Assembly: GCF_029277305.1 (NCBI RefSeq)
Contig: NZ_CP119526.1
From: Guptibacillus hwajinpoensis
GTDB taxonomy: Bacteria > Bacillota > Bacilli > Bacillales > Guptibacillaceae
DNA length: 64,000 bases
Direction: 5' to 3' (one strand)
Below, one piece after another: positions 1 to 7,766 of this stretch. Position numbers and translations under genes: made by a program. Under the pieces are notes generated by a model. The model was not told where the DNA came from and ran no database searches. It was given only the letters and a program-made list of their open reading frames with translations. Position 1 is the first letter of the stretch. Every line of letters starts with the position of its first letter.

Positions 1-368
1 ACGTAGATGAAAAGGTGAACGGTTGGCTAACGTCTTATCAACTTGAGCATGTTAAATTGCTTCATCCTTATCAACTTTCAACTGGTCAAAAGCGACGATT
101 AAGCGTAGGGACTGCTTTATTTGGTAGTCAGCCAGTATTACTTCTAGATGAACCAACATTTGGTCAGGATGCTCAAAATACGTTTAAATTACTTCAACTA
201 TTTGAGGAATTAAGGGCAAAAGGATTGATCATTATTATGGTGACGCATGATGAGAAGATTGTGAACAACTATGCAACGAGGCAATGGATTATTGAAAAAG
301 GATTGCTCGTTGCTGATCGGAACTTGGAGCGAGTTGGAGAGGGAAAAGCGTATGCAATGGACTCTTAA
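1..368 (+). CDS. ECF-type ABC transporter ATPase, C-terminal part (cut by window edge)
   Basis: The reading frame is open from the first bases, so the gene begins left of the window. The visible 120 or so residues hold the ABC signature (LSTGQKRRLSVG), Walker B with the catalytic acid (LLLDEPT) and the H-loop (MVTHD). The LSTGQ/LLLDEPTFGQD wording is typical of energy-coupling-factor ATPases of the YkoD/CbiO type, which power vitamin or metal uptake with a T component and an S component at the membrane. The next gene is a T component that overlaps it by 17 nt, which supports this. Order ATPase then T matches ykoEDC (thiamine-precursor uptake), but the substrate is an inference because the S component is not visible. 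Confidence 0.85.
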   Translation, partial: VDEKVNGWLTSYQLEHVKLLHPYQLSTGQKRRLSVGTALFGSQPVLLLDEPTFGQDAQNTFKLLQLFEELRAKGLIIIMVTHDEKIVNNYATRQWIIEKGLLVADRNLERVGEGKAYAMDS

Positions 369-1149
369 CTATGAAGAAACATGGGTTCATCGCTTAAATC
401 CCGCGTTCAAGTTGGTTTTCTTTCTTTTGTTGTTTCTTTTGCTTCTCTTTATTCATAATCCAAATATAATTACAAATATAACGGTTGTGCCGCTCTTGCT
501 TCTACTGTTCTCAACAGGACATCAAAAGAAGGTACTTCTGATTTTAATGCTGCCGTTTCTTCTCTTGTTCTTCTCCAGCGCTTCTAGCATGATGTTCTTT
601 GGCCAGGGATCAACGACCTGGTGGAAGTGGGGACTGATTCATATAACGGAAGAAAGTTTTTATAGGGGCTTGCATATTGGTTTTCGTGCGTTAAATTTTG
701 CTTTACTTGGGTTGCTGTTTGCTCTTACAACAAGACCTGTTTATCTTTTTTATTCTCTTATCCAGCAGCTTAAGGTACCTCCTCGTTTTGCATATAGTTT
801 CATGGCTGCCGTTCGAATTCTTCCAGTTATGTTAGAAGAATTTCAGCAGCTAAGAGCTGCGCTACTTATAAGAGGAGTAAAGAAGAAGAAGGGCTATCGC
901 CGCATCACACAGACGATTACGTTGTATGCTGTACCGCTTTTATCGCAAAGTATTAGAAGAGCGCACCGCATTGCCGTTGCTATGGAAGCGAAGCGGTTTA
1001 ATAACAATAAGCGTACCTATTACTACAAGCCAACATTCTCGAAATTCGACTTGCTTTTCCTGCTTTACACAACAATTGGCTTTGGAGTTGCTTTTTGGGT
1101 GGGGGATACCTTTCCTTATTTTGATAGTACAGATGTAAGACAGAAATAA
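352..1149 (+). CDS. ECF transporter T component (EcfT/YkoC-like permease)
   Basis: A 265-residue membrane protein starting MQWTLNYEETWVHRLNPAFK, the usual opening of EcfT/CbiQ proteins. Several hydrophobic segments lie near residues 20-110 and 220-250. The cytoplasmic region carries paired Ala-Arg-Gly-type motifs (AALLIRGVKKKKG, AMEAKRF) that in this family couple to the ATPases. The frame extends upstream to 271, but ATG 352 has a good ribosome site (GGAGAGGG) and fits family length. It overlaps the ATPase gene, so the two are translationally coupled. Substrate not determinable; thiamine precursor is a guess by order. Confidence 0.85.
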   Translation: MQWTLNYEETWVHRLNPAFKLVFFLLLFLLLLFIHNPNIITNITVVPLLLLLFSTGHQKKVLLILMLPFLLLFFSSASSMMFFGQGSTTWWKWGLIHITEESFYRGLHIGFRALNFALLGLLFALTTRPVYLFYSLIQQLKVPPRFAYSFMAAVRILPVMLEEFQQLRAALLIRGVKKKKGYRRITQTITLYAVPLLSQSIRRAHRIAVAMEAKRFNNNKRTYYYKPTFSKFDLLFLLYTTIGFGVAFWVGDTFPYFDSTDVRQK

Positions 1150-1176
1150 ACCGGCTCACTATGAGCCGGTTTATTT
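1148..1176 (+). terminator. Rho-independent terminator after the ECF genes
   Basis: An 11-bp perfect stem (AAACCGGCTCA with TGAGCCGGTTT) and a 3-nt loop start at the stop codon of the T component; a short T-rich tail follows. Confidence 0.8.
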
Positions 1177-1190
1177 CTTGGATAAGGAGT

Positions 1191-1322
1191 CTATAGATGA
1201 TCTGTGTCTTTTGAATATTGGTGCTTGCCGCCTTCACGATTCTCTTCTTTCAACCTGTTTTTCAACATTCGTTTTGCATTCGCATCAACAGGCTTCTTGT
1301 TGTTATCTTTCGTTGTTGACAT
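1191..1322 (-). CDS. Small hydrophilic protein (43 aa), unrecognised
   Basis: The ORF begins MSTTKDNNKKPVDANAKRML and ends YSKDTDHL. It has a strong ribosome site (AAAGGGAGG) 8 nt before the ATG, which is the main reason to call it. It is very polar and lysine/asparagine-rich with no hydrophobic core, like many small Bacillaceae proteins made in sporulation, but I cannot tie it to a family. It lies downstream of yitS on the same strand, separated by about 75 nt. Function unknown. Confidence 0.6.
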   Translation of the reverse strand: MSTTKDNNKKPVDANAKRMLKNRLKEENREGGKHQYSKDTDHL

Positions 1323-1397
1323 CGATAGGCCTCCCTTTTAGGAAATAATCGTAACGCACACTTAGGTTTTACGATTATGTGAGATCCTATGTAGAGG

Positions 1398-2252
1398 CTA
1401 TTTATTTAGAAAGAATAAGGCAAGAGTGCCAGGTCCTGAATGAGAACCGATCGTTGCCCCAACTTCATGGATGACAAAGCGTTCACTTCCAAATGCTTCT
1501 TGGATTGCGCTCTTAAGCTTTTCAGCGCTTTCAAGGTCGTCTCCATGAGTAATGCCAATAAGCTGAGACTGTAGGTTAACACCACGTTCTTTCATAATAT
1601 CGACCATTCGTTTCACCACTTTGTTTTTACCACGAATTTTTTCTATTGGCACAAGTTTCCCGTCTTCAACATGAAGAACTGGTTTGATTTTAAGCATTCC
1701 GCCAACGAAAGCAGAGGCTCTGCTAACCCTTCCGCCTCGTTGAAGAAATTCTAGGTCATCAACAGTGAAAATATGTTCCATGTGCGTGAGGTAAGTGGTA
1801 GATAAGTGCTGTTTGATTTCGTCAGCTGTTTTACCATTGGAAGCAAGCTCAGCTGCAGAAATAGCCATGAGACCATAGCCAAGTGAAGCCGCTTTTGAGT
1901 CTATGACTTCCATTTGTACGTTAGGGAATTCTTCCTGCACTTCATTTTTAATAATAGAGGCTGACTGATAAGTGCCTGATATCCCCGAGGATAGGGCAAT
2001 ATAAATAAAAGGTTGTCCTTGCTCAGCATATTTAACAAAAGTTTCTTTCATCCTTGCTGGAGGAATTTGCGATGTTTTTGCCATTTCCCCTTCTCTAAGA
2101 GCTTTATATAATTCTTTGGCATGAATGTCTTCGCGGTCATAAAACTCGTCATTTCCCATAATCACCACGAGGGGCATGATATCAATATCGTACTTTGTAA
2201 TTAGCTCATCGGGAAGATCTGACGCGCTATCGGTAATTATTTTCACATTCAC
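1398..2252 (-). CDS. yitS: DegV family fatty-acid-binding protein
   Basis: About 284 residues. The N-terminal MNVKIITDSASDLP motif, the TSQIPP loop and the ALSSGISGTYQSA segment are DegV-family hallmarks; members bind a fatty acid and some act as FakB subunits presenting it to the kinase FakA. The frame reaches ATG 2270, but GTG 2252 has an AAAGGA ribosome site at good spacing, so I prefer it. It is divergent from yitT, the same pairing as yitS-yitT in B. subtilis. Whether it serves phospholipid synthesis through FakA is family knowledge, not visible here. Confidence 0.9.
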   Translation of the reverse strand: MNVKIITDSASDLPDELITKYDIDIMPLVVIMGNDEFYDREDIHAKELYKALREGEMAKTSQIPPARMKETFVKYAEQGQPFIYIALSSGISGTYQSASIIKNEVQEEFPNVQMEVIDSKAASLGYGLMAISAAELASNGKTADEIKQHLSTTYLTHMEHIFTVDDLEFLQRGGRVSRASAFVGGMLKIKPVLHVEDGKLVPIEKIRGKNKVVKRMVDIMKERGVNLQSQLIGITHGDDLESAEKLKSAIQEAFGSERFVIHEVGATIGSHSGPGTLALFFLNK

Positions 2253-2529
2253 GGACAATCGTCCTTTCATTATGGATTATGTACTTATGTAGAAGGCTTA
2301 TGTTACTTTAAAGTTTATCCCGTACCTGTCGTAAAATCAATGCTATTGGTTGGTTTAAATAGAAAACAGTTGACGTAGAAGATTTAGTTTGTTTAGATAA
2401 ACATGGTTTAGTAGAGAGTTTCTGTTCGACCAACATCGTATGAATCAACTTTTGATACATATGAATCGTATTTGAACTTATATTTAGTAAACGAGTTAAA
2501 GCTCCGTTTCGTAAAAGAGGGTGTTACTA

Positions 2530-3366
2530 TTGGAAGAAGTGAAAAAAATTATTGTTATTCTCTTAGGTGCAATACTTGGAGCTGTTTCTCTAAATTTATT
2601 CTTAATCCCTGCAAATGTATATGCTAGTGGATTTACCGGAATTGCACAGCTTCTATCGAGCGTATTAGGAGATTACACGCCAATCAATATTTCAACGGGT
2701 ATCTTACTATTTCTACTCAATATCCCAGTTGCCGTACTTGGTTGGAAAAAGGTAGGGAAAGGGTTCACGTTATATAGTGTCATCAGTGTTGCTGCGACAA
2801 CGTTCTTTCTTGAAGTTATTCCCGTTCAAGCATTATCAGAAGACATTCTCCTTAATGCTGTATTCGGTGGTGTTATTGCAGCAATTGGAATTGGATTCAC
2901 CTTAAAATGGGGTGCTTCTACTGGAGGAATGGACATCGTCGCAATGATTCTCTCAAGAATGAAAGACCGTCCGATTGGTACTTATTTCTTTAGTTTAAAT
3001 GCGTTAATTATCTTAACCGCTGGAATGCTTTACGGTTGGGAAAAAGCGCTATATACCCTCGTGACGCTATACGTTTCATCACGAGTCATTGACGTCATTC
3101 ACACTCGACACGAAAAACTTACAGCAATGATTGTTACGGCTAAAGGGGACGAGCTGCAAAAAGCCATTCACGATCGTCTAGTCCGAGGTATCACCAAGCT
3201 ACCAGCTAAAGGAGCTTATAGAGGTGAAGACAAAGAAATGCTCATGATCGTCGTCACTCGCTATGAACTATACGACTTAGAACATATCATTCAAGACATC
3301 GACCCAACAGCCTTCACAAACATTGTAAACACAACAGGAATCTTCGGCTTCTTCAGAACGGAATAG
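2530..3366 (+). CDS. yitT: YitT family membrane protein (DUF161 + DUF2179)
   Basis: A 278-residue protein with five or six hydrophobic segments in residues 1-190 (YitT_membrane/DUF161) and a soluble C-terminal domain (DUF2179) containing a KGAYRGEDKEMLMIVVTR stretch typical of the family. The transport role is unknown in general. I take TTG 2530 as start because an AGAGGG ribosome site is about 8-9 nt upstream; the earlier GTG 2521 overlaps that site. It is divergent from yitS across about 280 nt. Confidence 0.9.
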   Translation: MEEVKKIIVILLGAILGAVSLNLFLIPANVYASGFTGIAQLLSSVLGDYTPINISTGILLFLLNIPVAVLGWKKVGKGFTLYSVISVAATTFFLEVIPVQALSEDILLNAVFGGVIAAIGIGFTLKWGASTGGMDIVAMILSRMKDRPIGTYFFSLNALIILTAGMLYGWEKALYTLVTLYVSSRVIDVIHTRHEKLTAMIVTAKGDELQKAIHDRLVRGITKLPAKGAYRGEDKEMLMIVVTRYELYDLEHIIQDIDPTAFTNIVNTTGIFGFFRTE

Positions 3367-3399
3367 GTCAAGATACTTAAATCAACCTCATCACTACAT

Positions 3400-3430
3400 A
3401 AAAAAAGTTCCCAACTGGGAACTTTTTTTA
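3400..3430. terminator. Bidirectional terminator between yitT and the Nfu-N gene
   Basis: The stem AAAGTTCCC / GGGAACTTT is flanked by A and T runs on opposite sides, so it can serve both converging genes. Confidence 0.85.
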
Positions 3431-3441
3431 TGTGTTTACCT

Positions 3442-3708
3442 TTATGCGTTATTTGAGATTGTTTCTTTCACTTCTGGAAGCAAGCTATCCCAATCTGCCT
3501 CAGGCATTTTGTTAATTGTAATAAAGTCCTGATAACCAAATACGTTATCAACTCCATCTAATTTTAGAAGAGCTGCTGCCATTGGGTGCTCAGGGTTATC
3601 ATTCTTTTTGAAAGAATGACTAGAAGTACCTTCAAATAATTGCTGATCAGCAGTTATTTTGATTGCGTTAGGGTTCGGTGTACGATCTACGCGTAATTCA
3701 ATTGCCAT
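3442..3708 (-). CDS. Nfu/NifU N-terminal domain protein
   Basis: An 88-residue protein starting MAIELRVDRTPNPNAIKIT, with the TPNPNA motif and the C-terminal GVDNVFGYQDFITI segment of the Nfu_N domain (PF08712). In larger proteins this domain precedes the Fe-S-carrying NifU C-terminal domain; here it stands alone, and there is no CxxC motif, so it cannot itself hold a cluster by the usual ligands. It probably assists Fe-S handling, which is inference. A ribosome site (AAAGGAGG) is present upstream. Confidence 0.85.
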   Translation of the reverse strand: MAIELRVDRTPNPNAIKITADQQLFEGTSSHSFKKNDNPEHPMAAALLKLDGVDNVFGYQDFITINKMPEADWDSLLPEVKETISNNA

Positions 3709-3773
3709 GTCTTGAACGCCTCCTTTCTCTACCTTACTTAGTGTATCAGAAACATCTTAATCAGAAAACGATC

Positions 3774-4232
3774 TTAAGAAGAGAAGGTGAAACCGTATCG
3801 CTTTGAGACGATGTCATGAAAGCCTAGTGAATTATATAGATGCTTAGTTACAGCGTTATTAATTCCAGTCTCGAGTTCAATTCCTTTAATACCTTCATTT
3901 TCAGCCCAATAAATGACGTGAAGTAAAAGCTTTCGGCCGATCCCTCTGTTTCGTGTATCAGGATCAACATACAATTCATTTAGCCATAAGTATGGTCCGC
4001 CGCTTGTAAGACTAACACCTATGTTGAAGAATGCCACTCCAAATACTTCATCATCAGTTTCTGCAACAACAATGCGAGAAGCTGATTGTTCATCAAGAGC
4101 AAGTTTAATGCCTTTGACAAGTTTGTCGTAGCTACCATCGTGTTCTGAACGTGTAATCTGCTTCATTAATAACTTCGATACGTTCGCAATCATTTCTTCG
4201 CTTGTTTGGCTTGATAGCTGGTAAACATTCAT
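3774..4232 (-). CDS. GNAT family N-acetyltransferase
   Basis: A 152-residue protein with the GNAT acetyl-CoA loop: LNELYVDPDTRNRGIGRKLL contains the R/Q-x-x-G-x-G/A signature near residues 87-106, and the C-terminal motif B region (LYNSLGF) is also clear. The acceptor substrate cannot be read from sequence. It sits in the same direction as the Nfu-N gene but with 65 nt between them, so joint transcription is possible but unproven. Confidence 0.85.
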   Translation of the reverse strand: MNVYQLSSQTSEEMIANVSKLLMKQITRSEHDGSYDKLVKGIKLALDEQSASRIVVAETDDEVFGVAFFNIGVSLTSGGPYLWLNELYVDPDTRNRGIGRKLLLHVIYWAENEGIKGIELETGINNAVTKHLYNSLGFHDIVSKRYGFTFSS

Positions 4233-4326
4233 TACCGTTCCACCTCCGTCATACTGTTTCGACTTTATCGATCATAATCCCTGTTAGTAAGTCTTGAATA
4301 ATAAATTTAAATAATTTCTAGAAATT

Positions 4327-4353
4327 TGAAACATTCAGCTATTTCCAATCGTC
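4327..4353 (+). promoter_or_regulatory. Candidate ECF sigma factor promoter
   Basis: TGAAAC (4327-4332), a 17-nt spacer, then CGTC (4350-4353). TGAAAC/CGT is the pattern used by Bacillus SigW/SigM/SigX-type factors. It ends about 27 nt before the GTG of the next gene. This is a pattern match only. Confidence 0.4.
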
Positions 4354-4379
4354 TATAAGAGTAGGAAGGAGCTGATCAA

Positions 4380-5033
4380 GTGAATCTTCTCTTTTCATGG
4401 AGTTCAGGGAAAGATAGTGCACTTGCCTTGTACGATTGTATTCAGAATTCAGATGTTCAGGTGAAAGGACTGTGGACAACGTTTAATGAAGAGCGTGAGT
4501 ACATTTCCTATCACGGTGTAAGTAAAGGGTTACTTAACAAACAGGCAGCTTCACTAGGACTGCCAATTTCGATTACAAATTTACCAGATAACTGTTCGAA
4601 TAAGCAATACGAAGCACTCATTAACGATCAATATGACTATTTTCTCCAAAAAAATGTAGATGCGATTGGTTTTGCTGACTTGTACTTAGAAGATATTCGT
4701 CAATATAGAGAAGAACAGCTTAATCTTAAAGGGCTAGAGGGTGTATTCCCTTTATGGAGAAAGTCAACCTTACATACAGCAAAGCGATTTATCTCCAAAG
4801 GCTTTAAAGCCGTTATCACAACTGTAGATCAAACTAAAATTGATGATAAATGGATTGGGAAAGAATTCAACAAGGAGTTTCTTGCGAATCTTTCGCAAAA
4901 TGTTGATCCTTGCGGTGAGAACGGAGAATTTCATACATTCGTTTTTGATGGCCCGATCTTTCAGCGAGAAGTGGATTATACAGTAACGGATAAGGTTATA
5001 GAGGGACAATACATAACGGCATTACTAACATGA
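4380..5033 (+). CDS. Dph6-like ATP pyrophosphatase (PP-loop, DUF71)
   Basis: A 217-residue protein beginning MNLLFSWSSGKDSALALYDC. The SSGKDS sequence (residues 8-13) is the PP-loop that adenylates substrates. The C-terminal GENGEFHTFVFDGP motif is characteristic of the diphthine-ammonia ligase-like family. Bacteria do not make diphthamide, so the bacterial substrate is unknown. GTG start with AAGGAG 8 nt upstream. A SigW/SigM-like promoter lies just before it, which would make it an envelope-stress gene if real. Confidence 0.85.
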   Translation: MNLLFSWSSGKDSALALYDCIQNSDVQVKGLWTTFNEEREYISYHGVSKGLLNKQAASLGLPISITNLPDNCSNKQYEALINDQYDYFLQKNVDAIGFADLYLEDIRQYREEQLNLKGLEGVFPLWRKSTLHTAKRFISKGFKAVITTVDQTKIDDKWIGKEFNKEFLANLSQNVDPCGENGEFHTFVFDGPIFQREVDYTVTDKVIEGQYITALLT

Positions 5034-5075
5034 AATAACTGTTAGCAGAAACGGAATAAAGGGGGAGGGCAATGA

Positions 5076-5657
5076 ATGCCAGTTTTAGTTTGTTTTGGGG
5101 ATTGTTTAACTGCAAGAGAAGTAGACGACAAAGGTAACGAGCGATTAACATCTCGGATTCGTGGTGCGCTTGATGAGTGGATTGTCATTAACGCTGGGTC
5201 ATCACCTACTTCTAGAGACGGGGTTTCGAGGTTTCAATCTGATGTTCTTAGCTACCAACCTGATTATGTAACGATCTTCTTTGGAACACAGGAAGCGTGC
5301 CTAGATTATAGTTCTGATCTTAGTGAATTTGAGAGAAATATTGGTTATATGGTGAACAATCTTCCTCCAGAACGAGTCATTCTTATTTCTCCTTCACCCG
5401 TAATGAATGAAGAGAATACGAATGTAACCAATCGTAAAATAGAGGGCTATGCTGAACGAATCAAGCAGCTCGCTGAGAGGTTTGGAACCCGTCATATTGA
5501 TTTATGGCAGCTCGTTCATGAACATAGAAGAAATAGTTCGCTTTATGAGAAGGATGGAGTCCAACTAAGTGGGAAAGGGTATAAGCTCATAACGAAAGAA
5601 GTTCTCCAATCCCTTGGACGAAGAAGAAAATTTAAACCAAGTATTAAGTTGTTCTAA
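5076..5657 (+). CDS. SGNH/GDSL-hydrolase-fold protein lacking the catalytic residues
   Basis: A 193-residue protein aligned by eye with SGNH esterases: block I reads FGDCLTAR where GDSL is expected (Cys10), block III reads FFGTQEAC where GTND is expected (Gln72), and block V reads DGVQLSGKGY where DGVHLS is expected (Gln163). Asp160 and the block II glycine (NAG) are kept. Thus the Ser, Asn and His positions are all changed at once. It may be non-catalytic, or a cysteine-based variant, though without His the latter is less likely. Start ATG follows GGGGGAGGG. About 40 nt after the PP-loop gene, so probably co-transcribed. Confidence 0.8.
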   Translation: MPVLVCFGDCLTAREVDDKGNERLTSRIRGALDEWIVINAGSSPTSRDGVSRFQSDVLSYQPDYVTIFFGTQEACLDYSSDLSEFERNIGYMVNNLPPERVILISPSPVMNEENTNVTNRKIEGYAERIKQLAERFGTRHIDLWQLVHEHRRNSSLYEKDGVQLSGKGYKLITKEVLQSLGRRRKFKPSIKLF

Positions 5658-5658
5658 T

Positions 5659-5690
5659 AAAGGAACCTGGACGGTGTCCAGGTTCCTTTA
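5659..5690 (+). terminator. Strong rho-independent terminator
   Basis: A 13-bp stem (AAAGGAACCTGGA with TCCAGGTTCCTTT), 5-nt loop, at the stop codon of the SGNH-like gene; it probably also serves the converging small gene at 5700. Confidence 0.85.
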
Positions 5691-5699
5691 TGATGAAAA

Positions 5700-5918
5700 T
5701 TAAAAGGGTTTGTTTGACGATTCATGGCTTAATTCTTGAATGGTTTGTTGATAAGAAGTGAGTTGTTCTTTTTCAGCACTCGTCGATTGATGGAATGCTG
5801 CAGAGAGATTATTCGTAGCAATTTCAATTTGATTCTGTAAATCTGTTTGTCCACTAGCAGCCATTTGCTGTGCTTTTTCCACAGCTTCTCGAGCAAGTTG
5901 AAAATGACGGTTGGCCAT
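5700..5918 (-). CDS. DUF3813 family protein (72 aa)
   Basis: It begins MANRHFQLAREAVEKAQQMA and is almost wholly helical and polar, matching the DUF3813 family of short Bacillaceae proteins. No function is known. It starts 3 nt after the preceding small ORF ends; its ribosome site (GGTGG) lies inside the end of that ORF, so the two are translationally coupled. Confidence 0.75.
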   Translation of the reverse strand: MANRHFQLAREAVEKAQQMAASGQTDLQNQIEIATNNLSAAFHQSTSAEKEQLTSYQQTIQELSHESSNKPF

Positions 5919-5920
5919 TT

Positions 5921-6064
5921 TTATTCACCACCAGACAAATTTTCTTGTTGTTGTTGCTTGCGCTGCTGATTGCTTAGGCTTGTAAGATCATGCTGGTCCA
6001 TGTTTCGAACAGCTCGATCAGCACCTTCTTTAACCATACGCTTTGTTTTACTATTCTTAGCCAT
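5921..6064 (-). CDS. Small basic, glutamine-rich protein (47 aa)
   Basis: The ORF starts MAKNSKTKRMVKEGADRAVR and ends in a Gln-rich tail (RKQQQQENLSGGE). A near-perfect ribosome site (AAAGGGAGG) precedes the ATG. It is coupled to the DUF3813 gene downstream. Its first half resembles small basic proteins of spores in composition, but I recognise no family. Confidence 0.65.
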   Translation of the reverse strand: MAKNSKTKRMVKEGADRAVRNMDQHDLTSLSNQQRKQQQQENLSGGE

Positions 6065-6151
6065 GATCATTCCCTCCCTTTAAGATTAGGATGAGTTCAT
6101 GGTACGTATATTATGCGAGTAGGATATGTTTCATTAAAAAGAAGGCTGAAA

Positions 6152-6177
6152 AAAGACGGCTTATGAGAGCCGTCTTT
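6152..6177 (-). terminator. Terminator overlapping the end of yitU
   Basis: On the minus strand AAAGACGGCT pairs with AGCCGTCTTT and is followed by a T run. The stem includes the yitU stop codon. Confidence 0.8.
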
Positions 6178-7000
6178 CATCCGATATGGCAAGGTTAAGC
6201 CTGTTCTCAAGGAACGTGGCTACCCCATCTTCTTCATTTGTGATTGTTGTTTCATTGGCGATATTCTTTAATTGATCAATCGCATTCCCCATAGCAACTC
6301 CAGTACCAGCGTACTCAATCATTTCTAAGTCATTATCTTCATCACCGAATGCAATGATCCGCTCTTGAGGCACGTTGAAATGCTCAGCTAATCGTTTTAA
6401 ACCAACTGCTTTGTTTAATCCAGCCCTAACAATCTCAATAATGTTTAAAGGTGCCGCCCAAACGCGATGCTCAATCATTTCTGCGTGCTGCTCTTTTAAC
6501 ATGGCTCGAAGAGTAGCCAATTGTTCTTCGTGAGGATGAATTAAAAGTGAGGTTGGATGATCTTTTAAATTCGTGTGAATTCCCCCCGTATAAATAGAAG
6601 AATTCCCCATAATCATATTCTGCATTATGAGCTCGTCATGTTGATGTAAGTATACATCGTCTATTACTTCAGCTATCATATTCTTTACACTAATTTCATG
6701 ACACGAAGCAACGATTGTTTTTGCTGTTTCTAACTCCATTGGAGAGTGATACGTACCAAAGGATTGGTCAAGAGGATGATGCACGAATGCACCATTGAAG
6801 TTAACAATTGGTGTATCAAGAGCTAGTTCACGATAATAGCGAACGCTTGCGCGATAAGGACGGCCCGTTGCAATTGCAACATGGTGACCCTGTTTTTTTG
6901 CTTCATATATTACAGCTTTTGTTCGCTCTGTAATATTCTTTTCACCGTTTAACAACGTTCCATCAAGATCAATTGCGATTAGATGCGGTTTAGTTGTCAT
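6161..7000 (-). CDS. yitU: Cof-type HAD-IIB family phosphatase
   Basis: About 279 residues. Motif I IAIDLDGTLL (near residues 9-18) supplies the nucleophile and general acid aspartates, and motif IV IAFGDEDNDLEMI binds Mg2+. The large C2-type cap between them is typical of Cof/YitU sugar-phosphate or flavin-precursor phosphatases. The frame extends to 7066, but ATG 7000 follows AAAGGAG at ideal spacing and fits the family. Same relative place as yitU in B. subtilis. Confidence 0.9.
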   Translation of the reverse strand: MTTKPHLIAIDLDGTLLNGEKNITERTKAVIYEAKKQGHHVAIATGRPYRASVRYYRELALDTPIVNFNGAFVHHPLDQSFGTYHSPMELETAKTIVASCHEISVKNMIAEVIDDVYLHQHDELIMQNMIMGNSSIYTGGIHTNLKDHPTSLLIHPHEEQLATLRAMLKEQHAEMIEHRVWAAPLNIIEIVRAGLNKAVGLKRLAEHFNVPQERIIAFGDEDNDLEMIEYAGTGVAMGNAIDQLKNIANETTITNEEDGVATFLENRLNLAISDERRLS

Positions 7001-7131
7001 AGAAGCTCCTTTGAAAAGTGTCATTTTAGAAGGCTTTAAAGCCTCTATCATTATTGTACATGTCATAGGAAAATGTGTCTATTTTGTATCTATTAAGAAA
7101 ATGACAAGAATGTTAAAAGGATACAATAGTC

Positions 7132-7157
7132 GTTTGAGGAATTAATAACTAGGGTAC
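7132..7157 (+). promoter_or_regulatory. Candidate SigB (general stress) promoter
   Basis: GTTTGA (7132-7137), 14-nt spacer, GGGTAC (7152-7157). The Bacillus SigB consensus is GTTTAA-N12-15-GGGTAT, so 10 of 12 positions match. The predicted start is about 30 nt before the next gene. Confidence 0.6.
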
Positions 7158-7194
7158 ATTTAAATTATCATTCCAATGGAGGTGGCAGTCGATT

Positions 7195-7515
7195 ATGACG
7201 AAAAAACAAACATTGCTTTTATCGAGTATTGCAGCTGCTGGTACAATCGGCATTTCATCCTACTTGCTTAAAGATGAGCAAAAGAGAGACAAGGTTAAAA
7301 CAAAAGCAAATGATTTTCGAAAGCAAGTAACGAGAAAGTTCAGCGAAGGATTACCAATCCAGAAAGCTGGAAACCCTACAACACCAGATCAATCTGAAGA
7401 TAGCGGCGATAGCAAGATGGTTTATGAAGGCTCGCAATTTCCAACGCAATATTACAATAAGCTAGAGAATATGAAGTCAGTTGAGAAAAGTCACGAAGAG
7501 CAACTAAAGAATTAA
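7195..7515 (+). CDS. Small YtxH-like protein with N-terminal membrane anchor
   Basis: A 106-residue protein. Residues 6-25 are hydrophobic (LLLSSIAAAGTIGISSYLL), followed by a basic helical region (KVKTKANDFRKQV) and a polar tail. This layout recalls YtxH/general-stress small proteins, but I cannot assign a family with certainty. A ribosome site (GGAGGTGG) precedes ATG. The SigB-like promoter upstream would fit a stress role. Confidence 0.7.
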   Translation: MTKKQTLLLSSIAAAGTIGISSYLLKDEQKRDKVKTKANDFRKQVTRKFSEGLPIQKAGNPTTPDQSEDSGDSKMVYEGSQFPTQYYNKLENMKSVEKSHEEQLKN

Positions 7516-7522
7516 CCTAGTT

Positions 7523-7551
7523 AACATGCAAGCAATGCTTGCATGTTTTTT
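7523..7551 (+). terminator. Rho-independent terminator
   Basis: The 10-bp stem AACATGCAAG / CTTGCATGTT is followed by a T run; it ends just before repeat copy A. Confidence 0.85.
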
Positions 7552-7554
7552 ATT

Positions 7555-7716
7555 GGCTCTTACTCTAAAAGATTGTTGCTAATGAAACAATCATTGAATA
7601 AAACACCACACTTCGCTAATTGGAGCGTAAGTGACGAGGAGGCTCACCGCCCGCCCCGCGGAAAGCGGGTAGGAGCGGAAATTAACTCTCCATAGTAACA
7701 ATGTTTTCCAAAGTTT
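7555..7716. repeat. Dispersed TIR repeat family 1, copy A
   Basis: It runs from GGCTCTTACTCTAAAAGATT to a near-inverted end (ATAGTAACAATGTTTTCCAA). The GC-rich core (CTCACCGCCCGCCCCGCGGA) and the tail GGAGCGGAAATTAAC are shared with the copies at 21765, 41749, 45029, 52746 and 57411. No ORF. It lies 4 nt after a terminator and 50 nt before yitV. Confidence 0.8.
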
Positions 7717-7766
7717 AACTACAATGGTAGTATTAATTGGGTACACTCAGTGAAAGGAGCTTATAA

